The position numbers and the translations under genes were made by a program. From Vibrio tasmaniensis 1F-187 (GTDB taxonomy: Bacteria > Pseudomonadota > Gammaproteobacteria > Enterobacterales > Vibrionaceae), in assembly GCF_000272405.2 (NCBI RefSeq), contig NZ_AJZM02000410.1, positions 1 through 64,000 on the forward strand: a stretch of DNA of 64,000 nt, read 5' to 3'. Shown here piece by piece: positions 1 to 8,472 of the stretch. Numbering within the stretch: the stretch's first letter is position 1; each line of letters opens with the position of its first letter. The notes beneath the pieces are model-generated. The model was given only the letters and a program-made list of their open reading frames with translations. It did not search any database and had not been told where the DNA came from.

Positions 1-19
1 CAAACTGCTCCATCCCGCG
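1..19 (-). tRNA. tRNA-fMet, 5' end only (cut by window edge)
   Basis: Read on the minus strand from base 19, the sequence begins CGCGGGATGGAGCAGTTTG. This is the 5' acceptor arm and D-arm start of a bacterial initiator tRNA, with the C at position 1 that leaves the first acceptor pair unpaired. The anticodon lies outside the window, so the assignment rests on this first quarter. It follows tRNA-Leu and secG on the same strand, as is usual ahead of rimP-nusA in Vibrio. Confidence 0.75.
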
Positions 20-72
20 TCCGACTTGTGAACATTATACGCCCAACAAGATGTTTTACAAGTTTGTAAACA

Positions 73-157
73 TGGTGCCGAGAGAGGGACTCGAACCCTC
101 ACACCCTAAGGCACTAGCACCTCATGCTAGCGTGTCTACCAATTTCACCATCTCGGC
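73..157 (-). tRNA. tRNA-Leu (anticodon GAG)
   Basis: This is an 85-nt class II tRNA on the minus strand, with the 3' CCA encoded at 75-73. The acceptor arm is GCCGAGA paired with TCTCGGC. The anticodon stem CTAGC/GCTAG encloses the loop ATGAGGT, so the anticodon is GAG. There is a long variable arm and a GGTTCGAGTCC T-arm. It lies 16 nt after secG and is probably cotranscribed with it, as leuU is with secG in E. coli. Confidence 0.95.
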
Positions 158-173
158 ATCAAATCTTTACAGA

Positions 174-506
174 TTATTGTGGAATTTCGTCGCCTTGCGC
201 CGGAACTTCACTCACTGCATCTTCAGCTTGTTGAATCACCTGACCTTGAGTCGGGTCAATCCACTGTGACTCAGTTTTATGTGTAGACATATTACCAAGC
301 ACTAAGCTAAGGATAAAAAATGTAGTTGCAAAAATTGCAGTCATTCGGGTAAGGAAATTTCCTGAGCCACCAGCACCAAACACAGTGTTTGAAGCGCCAG
401 CACCGAAAGAGGCTCCCATATCTGCGCCTTTACCTTGTTGAATCAACACTAGGCCAATTACACCAAGCGCTGCCAACAGGTAAATCACAAGTAGAACTGT
501 AAACAT
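174..506 (-). CDS. secG: SecG, preprotein translocase subunit
   Basis: A 110-residue inner-membrane protein that assists SecYE during SecA-driven protein export. It has two hydrophobic segments (about 3-22 and 52-72) joined by the conserved cytoplasmic loop [13 protein letters not shown], which is diagnostic of SecG. The start chosen is the ATG at 506. It is preceded by AGGTGG at good spacing and gives the E. coli length of 110 residues; an upstream in-frame start would add 14 residues of no family likeness. The gene is followed by tRNA-Leu and preceded by glmM on the same strand. Confidence 0.95.
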   Translation of the reverse strand: MFTVLLVIYLLAALGVIGLVLIQQGKGADMGASFGAGASNTVFGAGGSGNFLTRMTAIFATTFFILSLVLGNMSTHKTESQWIDPTQGQVIQQAEDAVSEVPAQGDEIPQ

Positions 507-681
507 TTTTCCACCTATGTTCCTAATTGTTGAGCCAGCGCCGTTCAAAAAACCATTTTCAAGAACAAGGCTAGCGACCTCCTAACTGAAGGCCGAGCAA
601 TACTAGCGAATGCGACGATGACTGACAAGGGGAATTTACTAAAAAATAAGCCTTTACCAAGCAAGTGGTCAAAAAAAGGGC

Positions 682-714
682 AAAAGGGACACAAAACTCA
701 TTTGCGTCCCTTTT
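682..714 (-). terminator. Terminator-like hairpin after glmM
   Basis: Inverted repeat AAAAGGGAC/GTCCCTTTT at 682-690 and 706-714, extended inward by CAAA/TTTG with one mismatch and a 5-nt loop. It lies between the glmM stop and secG. T-rich sequence follows on both sides, so it may act in both directions, but on the minus strand it would end or attenuate glmM transcripts. Confidence 0.65.
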
Positions 715-784
715 TAATCATCACATAACTAAAACCCGGCCCCCACAAGTGAGACCGACTTCGCCTGTTACGGCAAACGTTTTA

Positions 785-2125
785 TTAGCAATTCGCTTTT
801 ACTGCATCAGCAATTTTCAGTGCAGAACTCTGAACAAGTTCAGCATCTTCACCTTCGACCATTACGCGAAGTAGTGGCTCAGTACCCGATTTGCGTAATA
901 GCACACGACCTTTCTCACCGAGTTCCGTCTCGACTTCAATAACAGCCGCTTTCACAGCTTCTGCTTCTAGTGGATTTGAATCACCACTGAAACGAACATT
1001 TTCTAGAACTTGAGGGTATAACGTCATACCTTGAGAAAGCTCATTCAGTGTCATTTCACTATCGACAACTGAGGCCAATACTTGCAGAGCAGCAACGATA
1101 GCATCACCTGTCGTCACTTTATCTAATAGGATAACGTGCCCCGAGTTCTCAGCACCGATCTTCCAGCCTTTAGCTAGAAGTTGTTCCATAACATAACGGT
1201 CACCAACAGCAGCACGTACAAATGGAATACCTAACTGCTTAAGGCCATTTTCCATACCAAGGTTGGTCATTAGCGTACCAACAACTCCGCCTTTTAGTTC
1301 ACCACGACGTAGCGCATCACGAGCAATGATGTAAGCGATTTGGTCGCCATCAACCTTGTTGCCTAGCTCATCAACCATGATGATACGATCACCATCACCA
1401 TCAAAGCCAAGGCCTAACGCCGCTTTTTCTTCAAGCACTTTAGCTTGCAGAGCGCGTACATCAGTCGCACCGACTTCGTGGTTGATGTTAGTGCCATTTG
1501 GCTCCACACCAATCGCAACAACCTCAGCACCCAGCTCTTTAAATACAGCCGGCGCAATGTGATAAGTCGCACCATGCGCGCAATCCACCACAATTTTCAT
1601 ACCAGCTAGCGTCATTTTGTGTGGGAATGTACTTTTACAAAATTCAATATAACGGCCTGCTGCATCATTTAGGCGCACCGCTTTACCTAATTCAGAAGAT
1701 TCAACGCACTCGATATCTTTGTCTAGCTCAGCTTCGATTGCGAGTTCAATGTCATCCGACAATTTAGTACCTTCAGACGAGAAGAACTTGATGCCGTTGT
1801 CATAGAATGGGTTGTGCGATGCAGAGATAACAATCCCCGCTTCAGCACGGAAAGTTTGTGTTAGGTAAGCAACAGCAGGTGTTGGCATTGGACCAGTAAA
1901 CGTAGCTTGAAGACCAGCAGCAGCAAGTCCCGCTTCTAGTGCAGACTCAAGCATGTAGCCAGAGATACGAGTATCTTTACCAATGATCACTTTCTTTGTG
2001 CCCTGCTTCGCAAGAACACGACCAGCAGCCCAGCCAAGCTTCAAAACAAAATCAGGTGTGATTGGGTACTGGCCCACTTTTCCACGTACACCATCTGTGC
2101 CGAAGTAACGTCTTTTATCAGACAT
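785..2125 (-). CDS. glmM: GlmM, phosphoglucosamine mutase
   Basis: A 446-residue cytoplasmic enzyme that converts GlcN-6-P to GlcN-1-P for UDP-GlcNAc, and so for peptidoglycan and LPS. The N-terminal FGTDGVRG motif is present. The catalytic phosphoserine is Ser103 in SASHNP, the metal-binding loop is DGDGDR, and the C-terminal phosphate loop is [10 protein letters not shown]. The length is normal. It starts 21 bp after the folP stop, so the two are cotranscribed, as folP-glmM is in enterics. In this window it supplies the same amino-sugar pool that the chitobiose region feeds. Confidence 0.97.
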   Translation of the reverse strand: MSDKRRYFGTDGVRGKVGQYPITPDFVLKLGWAAGRVLAKQGTKKVIIGKDTRISGYMLESALEAGLAAAGLQATFTGPMPTPAVAYLTQTFRAEAGIVISASHNPFYDNGIKFFSSEGTKLSDDIELAIEAELDKDIECVESSELGKAVRLNDAAGRYIEFCKSTFPHKMTLAGMKIVVDCAHGATYHIAPAVFKELGAEVVAIGVEPNGTNINHEVGATDVRALQAKVLEEKAALGLGFDGDGDRIIMVDELGNKVDGDQIAYIIARDALRRGELKGGVVGTLMTNLGMENGLKQLGIPFVRAAVGDRYVMEQLLAKGWKIGAENSGHVILLDKVTTGDAIVAALQVLASVVDSEMTLNELSQGMTLYPQVLENVRFSGDSNPLEAEAVKAAVIEVETELGEKGRVLLRKSGTEPLLRVMVEGEDAELVQSSALKIADAVKANC

Positions 2126-2146
2126 ATTGATTTTCCTTAATTATGA

Positions 2147-2977
2147 TTAGTGATTGTTATTCATCACTTCGATTATCTTCATCGCTTCCAATGTATCTTC
2201 TACATCGTGAACGCGAATAATTTGAGCACCTTTCATCGCAGCAATGGTGGCGCAAGTAACACTTCCTACCATGCAATCTACTGGTGCTTTGTCTAGCAGT
2301 TTAAAGATCATCGATTTTCTCGAGATACCCGCTAAGATTGGCAAGCCAAGCGTATGAAATTTTTCAAGGTGTGCTAATAGGTGGTAATTATGCTCTATCG
2401 TTTTACCAAAGCCAAAGCCAGGATCTAAAATAAGTTGATCTTTAGGTATACCTACGGACTCACAAGCCTCAGCCCTTTCTTTTAAAAAGTCTTCAACATC
2501 AGTGAAAACATCGTCATAACTAGGGTTAGCTTGCATGTTTCTTGGCTGGCCTTTCATGTGCATCAAACAAACTGGAACTTGAGCTTGAGCAGCAGCCTCT
2601 AAAGCGCCCGGCTCTTGCAGAGCTCGCACATCATTGATCAAGTCAGCACCCGCTTCAACGGCTTGACGCATCACCTCAGCTTTGCTGGTATCAATCGAGA
2701 TCCAAACATCAAACTTGGCGCGAATCGCTTTAATCGCAGGGATAACTCGAGCTAACTCTTCCTCTAAGGACACCTCTGGAGCACCCGGACGAGTCGACTC
2801 ACCACCAATATCAATAATGCTAACGCCAGCCTGAATCATTCGCTCTGCTTGCAGTAAAGCATTATCTAATGAATTGAATTTTCCGCCATCAGAGAAAGAG
2901 TCAGGCGTAACATTGAGGATACCCATCACATGTGGGCGGTCTAAAACGAGCGTTTTATTGTGTGCTTTTAATATCAT
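2147..2977 (-). CDS. folP: FolP, dihydropteroate synthase
   Basis: A 276-residue TIM-barrel enzyme that joins pABA to hydroxymethyl-dihydropterin pyrophosphate; sulfonamides target this enzyme. The two family signatures are visible: MGILNVTPDSFSDGG near the N-terminus, and the pterin-binding segment DIGGESTRPGAPEVS near residue 60. The late GISRKSM motif is also present. It lies between ftsH and glmM. A hairpin between ftsH and folP probably lowers read-through from the heat-inducible upstream promoter. Confidence 0.97.
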   Translation of the reverse strand: MILKAHNKTLVLDRPHVMGILNVTPDSFSDGGKFNSLDNALLQAERMIQAGVSIIDIGGESTRPGAPEVSLEEELARVIPAIKAIRAKFDVWISIDTSKAEVMRQAVEAGADLINDVRALQEPGALEAAAQAQVPVCLMHMKGQPRNMQANPSYDDVFTDVEDFLKERAEACESVGIPKDQLILDPGFGFGKTIEHNYHLLAHLEKFHTLGLPILAGISRKSMIFKLLDKAPVDCMVGSVTCATIAAMKGAQIIRVHDVEDTLEAMKIIEVMNNNH

Positions 2978-3023
2978 GGAAGGTGGGTCTTAAAGGTAAA
3001 AAATATCTTGGCCTAGAAACAGA

Positions 3024-3049
3024 AAAACCCTGAGCGTACTCAGGGTTTT
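3024..3049. terminator. Terminator hairpin between ftsH and folP
   Basis: A perfect stem AAAACCCTGAG/CTCAGGGTTTT with a 4-nt loop, flanked by A and T runs. On the minus strand it follows the ftsH stop by about 20 nt and ends in a T run, so it should act as a partial terminator inside the ftsH-folP-glmM group. Confidence 0.8.
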
Positions 3050-3066
3050 AATTAATAGCTTAGCGA

Positions 3067-5046
3067 TTAAGAATCTTTGTTTTGAGCGTCATCTGATTCA
3101 GATTTAGCTTCTTCAACTGTCGACTCTTCAGCTTTTGGCTCGGCTTCGGCTTTCTCTTCTGATTTAGCTTCAGGTTTAGCTTCTTCCTTTGCAGGTTCTG
3201 CTTTCGCCTGGTCACCCCAACCAGCAGGCTCACGAATGTCGTCTTTGCGTTCCATCAAGTCATCAATCTGACCTGCATCAATCGTTTCAAACTTCATTAG
3301 CGCATCTTTCATCGAGTGCATGATATCCATGTTCTCTTCAAGAATCTGTTTCGCACGAGCATAGTTACGGTCGATAAGAATACGAATTTCTTCATCGATT
3401 AATCTAGTTGTATCGTCAGAAACATGTTTCGCTTGGCTCATGCCGCGACCTAGGAAAACTTCGCCTTCTTCTTCAGCATAAAGAAGAGGACCTAGTTTTT
3501 CAGAGAAGCCCCACTGCGTAACCATCTTACGAGCAATATCAGTTGCACGCTCGATATCGTTAGACGCACCAGTCGAAACTTTGTCTTTACCGTAGATAAG
3601 CTCTTCAGCAAGACGACCACCGTACAAACTAGAGATCATTGATTCTAGATGCTGGCGAGACATGCTTACGCGGTCTTGCTCAGGTAGGTACATAGTTACA
3701 CCAAGCGCACGACCACGTGGAATGATTGAGACCTTGTACACTGGATCGTGTTCAGGCACCAAGCGACCAACAATTGCGTGACCCGCTTCGTGGTAAGCCG
3801 TTGACTCTTTCACTTCCTCAGACATCACCATTGAACGGCGCTCTGCACCCATCATGATTTTGTCTTTCGCAAGTTCAAACTCAACCATAGATACATTGCG
3901 TTTGTTACCACGAGCAGCAAATAGAGCCGCTTCGTTAACAAGGTTCGCAAGGTCTGCACCAGAGAAACCTGGAGTACCACGAGCAATCAAAGATGGTTCA
4001 ACATCACCTGATAGTGGCACTTTACGCATGTGTACTTTAAGAATCTGTTCACGACCACGTACATCAGGCAGACCAACCACAACTTGACGGTCAAAACGAC
4101 CAGGACGAAGTAATGCAGGGTCTAGTACGTCTGGACGGTTAGTCGCAGCGATAACAATAATACCTTCGTTACCTTCGAAACCATCCATCTCAACCAGCAT
4201 TTGGTTAAGTGTTTGCTCACGTTCATCGTGACCACCACCAACACCAGCGCCACGTTGACGACCTACAGCATCGATTTCATCGATAAAGATGATACAAGGC
4301 GCTGCTTTCTTCGCTTGTTCGAACATGTCACGCACACGAGATGCACCAACACCAACAAACATTTCAACGAAGTCAGAACCAGAGATAGTAAAGAACGGTA
4401 CTTTCGCTTCACCAGCAATCGCTTTTGCAAGCAATGTCTTACCCGTACCAGGAGGACCGACCAACAGGATACCTGTCGGGATCTTACCACCAAGCTTTTG
4501 GAAGCGGCTTGGGTCACGAAGGTAATCCACAAGCTCTTTCACGTCTTCTTTTGCTTCGTCACAACCAGCAACATCAGCAAACATCGTTTTGATTTGTTCT
4601 TCGCTCATCATTCGAGCTTTGCTCTTACCAAAAGACATTGCGCCTTTACCGCCGCCGCCGCCTTGCATTTGACGCATGAAGAAAATCCACACACCAATCA
4701 GTAAGATCATTGGGAACCATGAAATGAAGATAGTGCCAAGCAGGCTCTGCTCTTCAGGTGGTGTACCCTGAACTTTTACGTTTTGATTAATTAAGTCATC
4801 AAGTAGCTTTTGATCATAAACAGGCATGTAAGTTACATACTTAGAGCCTCCACCACGACGTGTGAAAGTGATTTCGCTGTTATTGAACTGTGCGTCTTGA
4901 ATCTGGCCTTGGCCAACTTCCTGTACAAACGTGGTGTAATCTACTGCTCTGCCGTTACTTTCCCCAGGGCCGAAGCTCTGGAATACCGACATCAACACTA
5001 CCGCGATAACAAGCCACAGAATTAAATTTTTTGCCATGTCACTCAA
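3067..5046 (-). CDS. ftsH: FtsH, ATP-dependent zinc metalloprotease
   Basis: A membrane-anchored AAA+ protease that degrades LpxC, sigma32 and misassembled membrane proteins. Two TM helices lie near 8-25 and 102-122, with a periplasmic domain between. They are followed by Walker A GPPGTGKT, Walker B FIDEID, the second region of homology and the zinc site HEAGH. The C-terminal tail is unusually rich in Lys, Glu and Ala, ending in SDDAQNKDS. Two starts are plausible: TTG at 5046 (GAGAGG 8 nt upstream, giving 659 aa) and ATG at 5037 (MAKNLILW, the E. coli N-terminus, giving 656 aa). The gene follows rlmE, as in the known heat-shock operon. Confidence 0.97.
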   Translation of the reverse strand: MSDMAKNLILWLVIAVVLMSVFQSFGPGESNGRAVDYTTFVQEVGQGQIQDAQFNNSEITFTRRGGGSKYVTYMPVYDQKLLDDLINQNVKVQGTPPEEQSLLGTIFISWFPMILLIGVWIFFMRQMQGGGGGKGAMSFGKSKARMMSEEQIKTMFADVAGCDEAKEDVKELVDYLRDPSRFQKLGGKIPTGILLVGPPGTGKTLLAKAIAGEAKVPFFTISGSDFVEMFVGVGASRVRDMFEQAKKAAPCIIFIDEIDAVGRQRGAGVGGGHDEREQTLNQMLVEMDGFEGNEGIIVIAATNRPDVLDPALLRPGRFDRQVVVGLPDVRGREQILKVHMRKVPLSGDVEPSLIARGTPGFSGADLANLVNEAALFAARGNKRNVSMVEFELAKDKIMMGAERRSMVMSEEVKESTAYHEAGHAIVGRLVPEHDPVYKVSIIPRGRALGVTMYLPEQDRVSMSRQHLESMISSLYGGRLAEELIYGKDKVSTGASNDIERATDIARKMVTQWGFSEKLGPLLYAEEEGEVFLGRGMSQAKHVSDDTTRLIDEEIRILIDRNYARAKQILEENMDIMHSMKDALMKFETIDAGQIDDLMERKDDIREPAGWGDQAKAEPAKEEAKPEAKSEEKAEAEPKAEESTVEEAKSESDDAQNKDS

Positions 5047-5144
5047 GGTGTAAGCCTCTCGATAACTAATTGTAATTAAAGGTAGGGTACTACAGTTTGT
5101 AACCTGTAGCCATGTTGTTAACTCTCACTCTTGGAAGAGAATCG

Positions 5145-5774
5145 TTAACCTTTGTAACCAGTTGCTACGATAAACACTTCACGAGAGCGAGCTCGAGAAG
5201 AGTCGGGTTTTCTAACTTTGACTGTTTTAAACATCTCACGGACGTCCTTAACATATTGGTCAAACCCTTCGCCTTGGAATACTTTTACAACAAAACTACC
5301 ATTGGTAGCTAGAACTTGTCGACACATATCCAAAGCTAATTCAACTAAATACATAGCTCTTGGCTGATCCACAGAATTGTTGCCTGCTATATTAGGTGCC
5401 ATATCAGACATCACGACATCAACCATGTTTGGTTGTATACGTTCCAACAACGCATCTAGCACAGCTTCTTCGCGGAAATCGCCTTGTAAAAAGCTCACTC
5501 CAGCAATCGGATCCATTGGTAACAAGTCACACGCAATGATTTGACCGTTGTCTCCGATAATCTTAGCAGCATATTGAGACCAACCGCCAGGCGCTGCACC
5601 CAAATCCACAATGGTCATCCCTGGAGTCAGCAATTTATCTTTCGTTTGAATCTCTTCCATTTTGAAATAAGCACGCGAACGATAGCCTTTTTTTCTGGCT
5701 TCATTTGCGTACTTGTCGTCGAAGTGTTCCTTCAACCAACGGCCTGAACTGGCCGAGTGTTTCTGTTTGCTCAT
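5145..5774 (-). CDS. rlmE: RlmE (FtsJ/RrmJ), 23S rRNA U2552 2'-O-methyltransferase
   Basis: A 209-residue SAM-dependent enzyme that methylates U2552 in the A-loop of 23S rRNA late in 50S assembly. The SAM-binding motif [12 protein letters not shown] lies near residue 58. The basic N-terminus and the [11 protein letters not shown] segment, which carries the Lys of the K-D-K-E tetrad, are family hallmarks. It is upstream of ftsH on the same strand, 98 bp apart. The region ahead of it carries a heat-shock-type promoter (5833-5860), matching the known heat induction of this gene in E. coli. Confidence 0.96.
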   Translation of the reverse strand: MSKQKHSASSGRWLKEHFDDKYANEARKKGYRSRAYFKMEEIQTKDKLLTPGMTIVDLGAAPGGWSQYAAKIIGDNGQIIACDLLPMDPIAGVSFLQGDFREEAVLDALLERIQPNMVDVVMSDMAPNIAGNNSVDQPRAMYLVELALDMCRQVLATNGSFVVKVFQGEGFDQYVKDVREMFKTVKVRKPDSSRARSREVFIVATGYKG

Positions 5775-5814
5775 TGGATACCTAAATTGGAGGAAAGTAC
5801 TAATTGCTGAATAA

Positions 5815-5844
5815 ATTATAGTCTTCAGCTTTAGATGGCGTTAA
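5815..5844 (-). promoter_or_regulatory. Sigma70-type promoter for rlmE-ftsH
   Basis: On the minus strand there is a perfect TATAAT at 5820-5815. TTAACG at 5844-5839 lies upstream with an 18-bp spacer. It sits just downstream of the sigma32-like site and 41 bp before the rlmE ATG. Predicted from sequence only. Confidence 0.45.
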
Positions 5845-5860
5845 AATAGGTTTTTTCAAC
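5833..5860 (-). promoter_or_regulatory. Sigma32 (heat-shock) promoter for rlmE-ftsH
   Basis: On the minus strand GTTGAAA (5860-5854), a 13-bp spacer and CGCCATCT (5840-5833) match the sigma32 consensus CTTGAAA-N11-16-CCCCATNT at nearly every position. It lies about 60 bp upstream of rlmE. E. coli rlmE-ftsH is a heat-shock operon, so both place and sequence agree. Confidence 0.65.
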
Positions 5861-5888
5861 CCTAATACTAAATAAAATTGGCCGCGTA

Positions 5889-6185
5889 ATGAACCTAAGT
5901 ACCAAACAAAAGCAGCATCTAAAGGGCCTAGCTCACAGTTTAAAACCTGTTGTGCTAATGGGCGCAAATGGACTTACTGAAGCTGTTCTAGCGGAAATCG
6001 AATTAGCTCTAGACCACCACGAACTGATCAAGATTAAAGTTGCATCAGAAGACCGTGAGACTAAGCAACTGATTATCGATGCAATTGTACGTGAATCTAA
6101 AGCTGAGAAAGTACAGACTATCGGTAAAGTTCTAGTACTGTTCCGTCAGTCAGAAGCACGTAAAATCGAGATTCCACGCAAGTAA
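5889..6185 (+). CDS. yhbY: YhbY, CRM-domain RNA-binding protein
   Basis: A 98-residue protein made of a single CRM (chloroplast RNA splicing and ribosome maturation) domain. It associates with pre-50S particles. It aligns over its whole length with E. coli YhbY: MNLSTKQKQHLKGLAH start, the GxxG-like loop in LMGANGLTE, and DRETKQLI. It is divergent from rlmE with 114 bp between, which groups two late 50S assembly factors around one promoter region. A bidirectional terminator follows. Confidence 0.93.
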   Translation: MNLSTKQKQHLKGLAHSLKPVVLMGANGLTEAVLAEIELALDHHELIKIKVASEDRETKQLIIDAIVRESKAEKVQTIGKVLVLFRQSEARKIEIPRK

Positions 6186-6257
6186 GCGAGCTTAATATAA
6201 GCTAACTTCATTAAAAGGAAGCCACTGCGCTTAGCTTTTAGTGTAGCGTGAGAAACG

Positions 6258-6283
6258 AAAAAGGTCGCATTAGCGACCTTTTT
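6258..6283. terminator. Bidirectional terminator between yhbY and greA
   Basis: A perfect 11-bp stem AAAAAGGTCGC/GCGACCTTTTT with loop ATTA. It lies between the convergent yhbY and greA genes and should stop transcription from both sides. Confidence 0.9.
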
Positions 6284-6309
6284 ACTTATCAAAAACAAAG
6301 AAAATTCAA

Positions 6310-6783
6310 TTAGATGTATTCTACTTTGTCGATTTCGAAGTCTTTATCACCACCTGGGGTAGAGATCAGTACTTCATCGCCTTCCATCTTACCGATAAGA
6401 CCACGTGCAATTGGGGATTTCACAGAAATGCGACCCGTTTTGATATCGGCTTCATCTTCAGAAACGATTTGGTAGCGGAATTCTTCATCCGTATCTACGT
6501 CAATCAAAGTCACTGTCGTGCCAAAGATAATCTTACCTGTGTTATCCATCTGCGTTACATCGATGATCTGAGCCAGTGATAGCTTATATTCAATATCTCG
6601 AATTTGAGCTTCACAGATACCCTGCTCTTCACGAGCTGCGTGGTATTCAGCGTTCTCTTTCAAGTCACCGAGTTCACGAGCTTCACCAATAGCTGCTGAA
6701 ATAATAGGACGTAGCTTAAGTAGGCGATCTAATTCGTCACGTAGCTGCTGAGCGCCACGTACTGTCATTGGAACCTTTTCCAT
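6310..6783 (-). CDS. greA: GreA, transcript cleavage factor
   Basis: A 157-residue RNA polymerase secondary-channel factor that rescues backtracked complexes. The N-terminal coiled coil carries the catalytic acidic pair at the tip ([14 protein letters not shown], with Asp and Glu near 41-44). The C-terminal FKBP-like domain binds polymerase. The length matches the E. coli protein. SD-like AGAGG lies ahead of the ATG. Two hairpins lie in its leader. ompU diverges from it, an arrangement I also know from V. cholerae. Confidence 0.97.
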   Translation of the reverse strand: MEKVPMTVRGAQQLRDELDRLLKLRPIISAAIGEARELGDLKENAEYHAAREEQGICEAQIRDIEYKLSLAQIIDVTQMDNTGKIIFGTTVTLIDVDTDEEFRYQIVSEDEADIKTGRISVKSPIARGLIGKMEGDEVLISTPGGDKDFEIDKVEYI

Positions 6784-7298
6784 TTTTTACCTCTATGCCA
6801 AAGCTTTCTTTGGCCAACATAAATCCACCCAACATACTTATTGGGTGATAGAAACAAAACGATTTGGCTTAGTGTAAACAAACTTTATGGCTAAATCACC
6901 TTTATTCCACTTTGCGTTATAAAAGCTTTATCTAGGTCTAAATTACAGACATCACAAAAATGAATAATAACCTCACCATCAATAAGTTGGCGATAAAATA
7001 TCTAAAAAAAACAAAAATAAACCAAACAAACACAGATCACACTTTTATAAAAACCACATAAAATCAATAACTTGGATGACAACAAACCCAATAAAACAGT
7101 GTGCATAATTTTTATTGATATCATTTTACTACCTGATGGTGGAACTTTAGGGTTAAAAAGTACCCCACGGATTGTTCTGGCAAGTTTCACGCTTTTGTTC
7201 TAAGCATGATTATGAAGCTTGATTAATACGAGCAATACACAAAAAGGATTCAAATCCTTGATAAATACCTTTATGGACAGTAATTAGGAATTAATAAC
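6784..7298. other. 515-bp intergenic region between greA and ompU
   Basis: An AT-rich region that should hold the divergent greA and ompU promoters. Visible elements are the two greA leader hairpins (6797-6847) and a short inverted repeat AAGGAT/ATCCTT at 7245-7258 in the presumed ompU leader. OmpU is ToxR-activated in V. cholerae, but I cannot place a ToxR site from sequence alone. A 62-codon minus-strand ORF here (7190-7002, GTG start) has no support as a gene. Confidence 0.5.
6797..6847 (-). promoter_or_regulatory. Two stem-loops in the greA leader
   Basis: Hairpin 1 is GCCAAAG/CTTTGGC (6797-6803 and 6808-6814) with a 4-nt loop, only a few bases upstream of the greA Shine-Dalgarno. Hairpin 2 is CACCCAA/TTGGGTG (6826-6832 and 6841-6847) with an 8-nt loop. 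In E. coli the greA leader contains a terminator and yields the GraL RNA. These hairpins may have a similar role, but that is inference. Confidence 0.4.
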
Positions 7299-8360
7299 AT
7301 GAACAAGACTATGATCGCGCTTGCTGTATCTGCTGCAGCTCTTGCTACTGGTGCTAACGCTTCAGAACTATACAACCAAGACGGTACTTCTCTAGAAATG
7401 GGTGGCCGTGCGGAAGCTCGTCTATCTATGAAAGATGGTAACGCTCAAGACAATTCTCGAATCCGTCTTAACTTTCTAGGTCAAGTTGAAATCCAAGATG
7501 GCCTATACGGTGTTGGTTTCTACGAAGGCGAATTCACAACTGCTGAAAACGGCGAAGGCACTGACAAAAACAGCGACAGCCTAACTAACCGTTACGCTTA
7601 CGCTGGACTTGGCGGTACATTCGGTGAAGTAACTTACGGTAAAAACGACGGCGCTCTAGGCGTAATCACTGACTTTACCGATATCATGGCTTACCACGGT
7701 AACTCTGCAGCAATGAAAATCAATGCTGCTGACCGTGCTGACAACATGCTTTCTTACAAAGGTCAATTCCAAGACCTAAGCGTTAAAGCAAGCTACCGTT
7801 TTGCTGACCGTACTGAACTAGATGCATCAGGTAAAGTTATTAGTGAAGCTAATGGTAACGCGAATGCTAAAGTAGCATCATACAGCGACAACAGCGCTGA
7901 TGGTTACTCTCTATCTGGTATCTACGCAATCGGTGAAACTGGCGTTAAACTAGGTGCTGGTTACGCAAGCCAATACTCTGGTGATGAAGCTCAAGACGAA
8001 TACATGCTTTCGGGTTCTTACACTATGGGCGACCTATACTTCGCTGGTGTATTCACAGATGGTCAAGTTGCTAAGAACGACGGTGATTACACTGGTTACG
8101 AAGTAGCAGCGGCTTACACTCTAGGTCAAACAGTATTCTCATCTACATACAACAACGCTGAAACTAATGGCGAAACGTCTGCAGACAATATCGCAATCGA
8201 CGCGACGTACTACTTCAAGCCTAACTTCCGTGGCTACGTATCGTACAACTTCAACCTAATCTCAGCGGGTGACCAGTTCGGTACAGAAGGTACTAACCTA
8301 CCTGCAACTTCAGCACAAGCTGAAGACGAGCTAGCTCTAGGTCTACGTTACGACTTCTAA
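7299..8360 (+). CDS. ompU: OmpU, general outer-membrane porin
   Basis: A 353-residue trimeric beta-barrel porin. A 22-residue signal peptide MNKTMIALAVSAAALATGANA is followed by the conserved GGRAEARLS and NSRIRLNFLG strands. The loop motif YGKNDGALGVITDFTDIM and the terminal GLRYDF, with the aromatic residue that BamA recognises, are also present. It aligns nearly end to end with V. cholerae OmpU as I remember it, including its position next to greA. Codon use is strongly biased, as in highly expressed genes. In V. cholerae it is ToxR-controlled and takes part in bile resistance; the same is likely but unproven here. Confidence 0.95.
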   Translation: MNKTMIALAVSAAALATGANASELYNQDGTSLEMGGRAEARLSMKDGNAQDNSRIRLNFLGQVEIQDGLYGVGFYEGEFTTAENGEGTDKNSDSLTNRYAYAGLGGTFGEVTYGKNDGALGVITDFTDIMAYHGNSAAMKINAADRADNMLSYKGQFQDLSVKASYRFADRTELDASGKVISEANGNANAKVASYSDNSADGYSLSGIYAIGETGVKLGAGYASQYSGDEAQDEYMLSGSYTMGDLYFAGVFTDGQVAKNDGDYTGYEVAAAYTLGQTVFSSTYNNAETNGETSADNIAIDATYYFKPNFRGYVSYNFNLISAGDQFGTEGTNLPATSAQAEDELALGLRYDF

Positions 8361-8402
8361 TTCTGATTATCTAATTGATTAATTAGTTAATTGAGAATCA
8401 AA

Positions 8403-8431
8403 ACGCCCGCTCTATAGCGGGCGTTTTTTAT
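8403..8431 (+). terminator. ompU terminator
   Basis: Stem AACGCCCGCT/AGCGGGCGTT with loop CTAT, followed by a T run. It starts about 40 bp after the ompU stop and is a strong rho-independent terminator. Confidence 0.93.
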
Positions 8432-8472
8432 ATCTGTATACTGAAAACATCAGTCATCCAAGAAAATCTTCT

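Noticed and set aside
4201-4704. 167-codon plus-strand ORF opposite ftsH
   Set aside because: It lies wholly antisense to the highly conserved AAA+ region of ftsH, has no recognisable domain, and its odd composition is that of a shadow frame.
7002-7190. 62-codon minus-strand ORF upstream of ompU
   Set aside because: GTG start without a ribosome site, in AT-rich promoter DNA, with no protein-like pattern beyond a hydrophobic AT-driven stretch.
7200-7298. ToxR operator of ompU
   Set aside because: Expected from V. cholerae, but ToxR sites are too degenerate to assign by eye.
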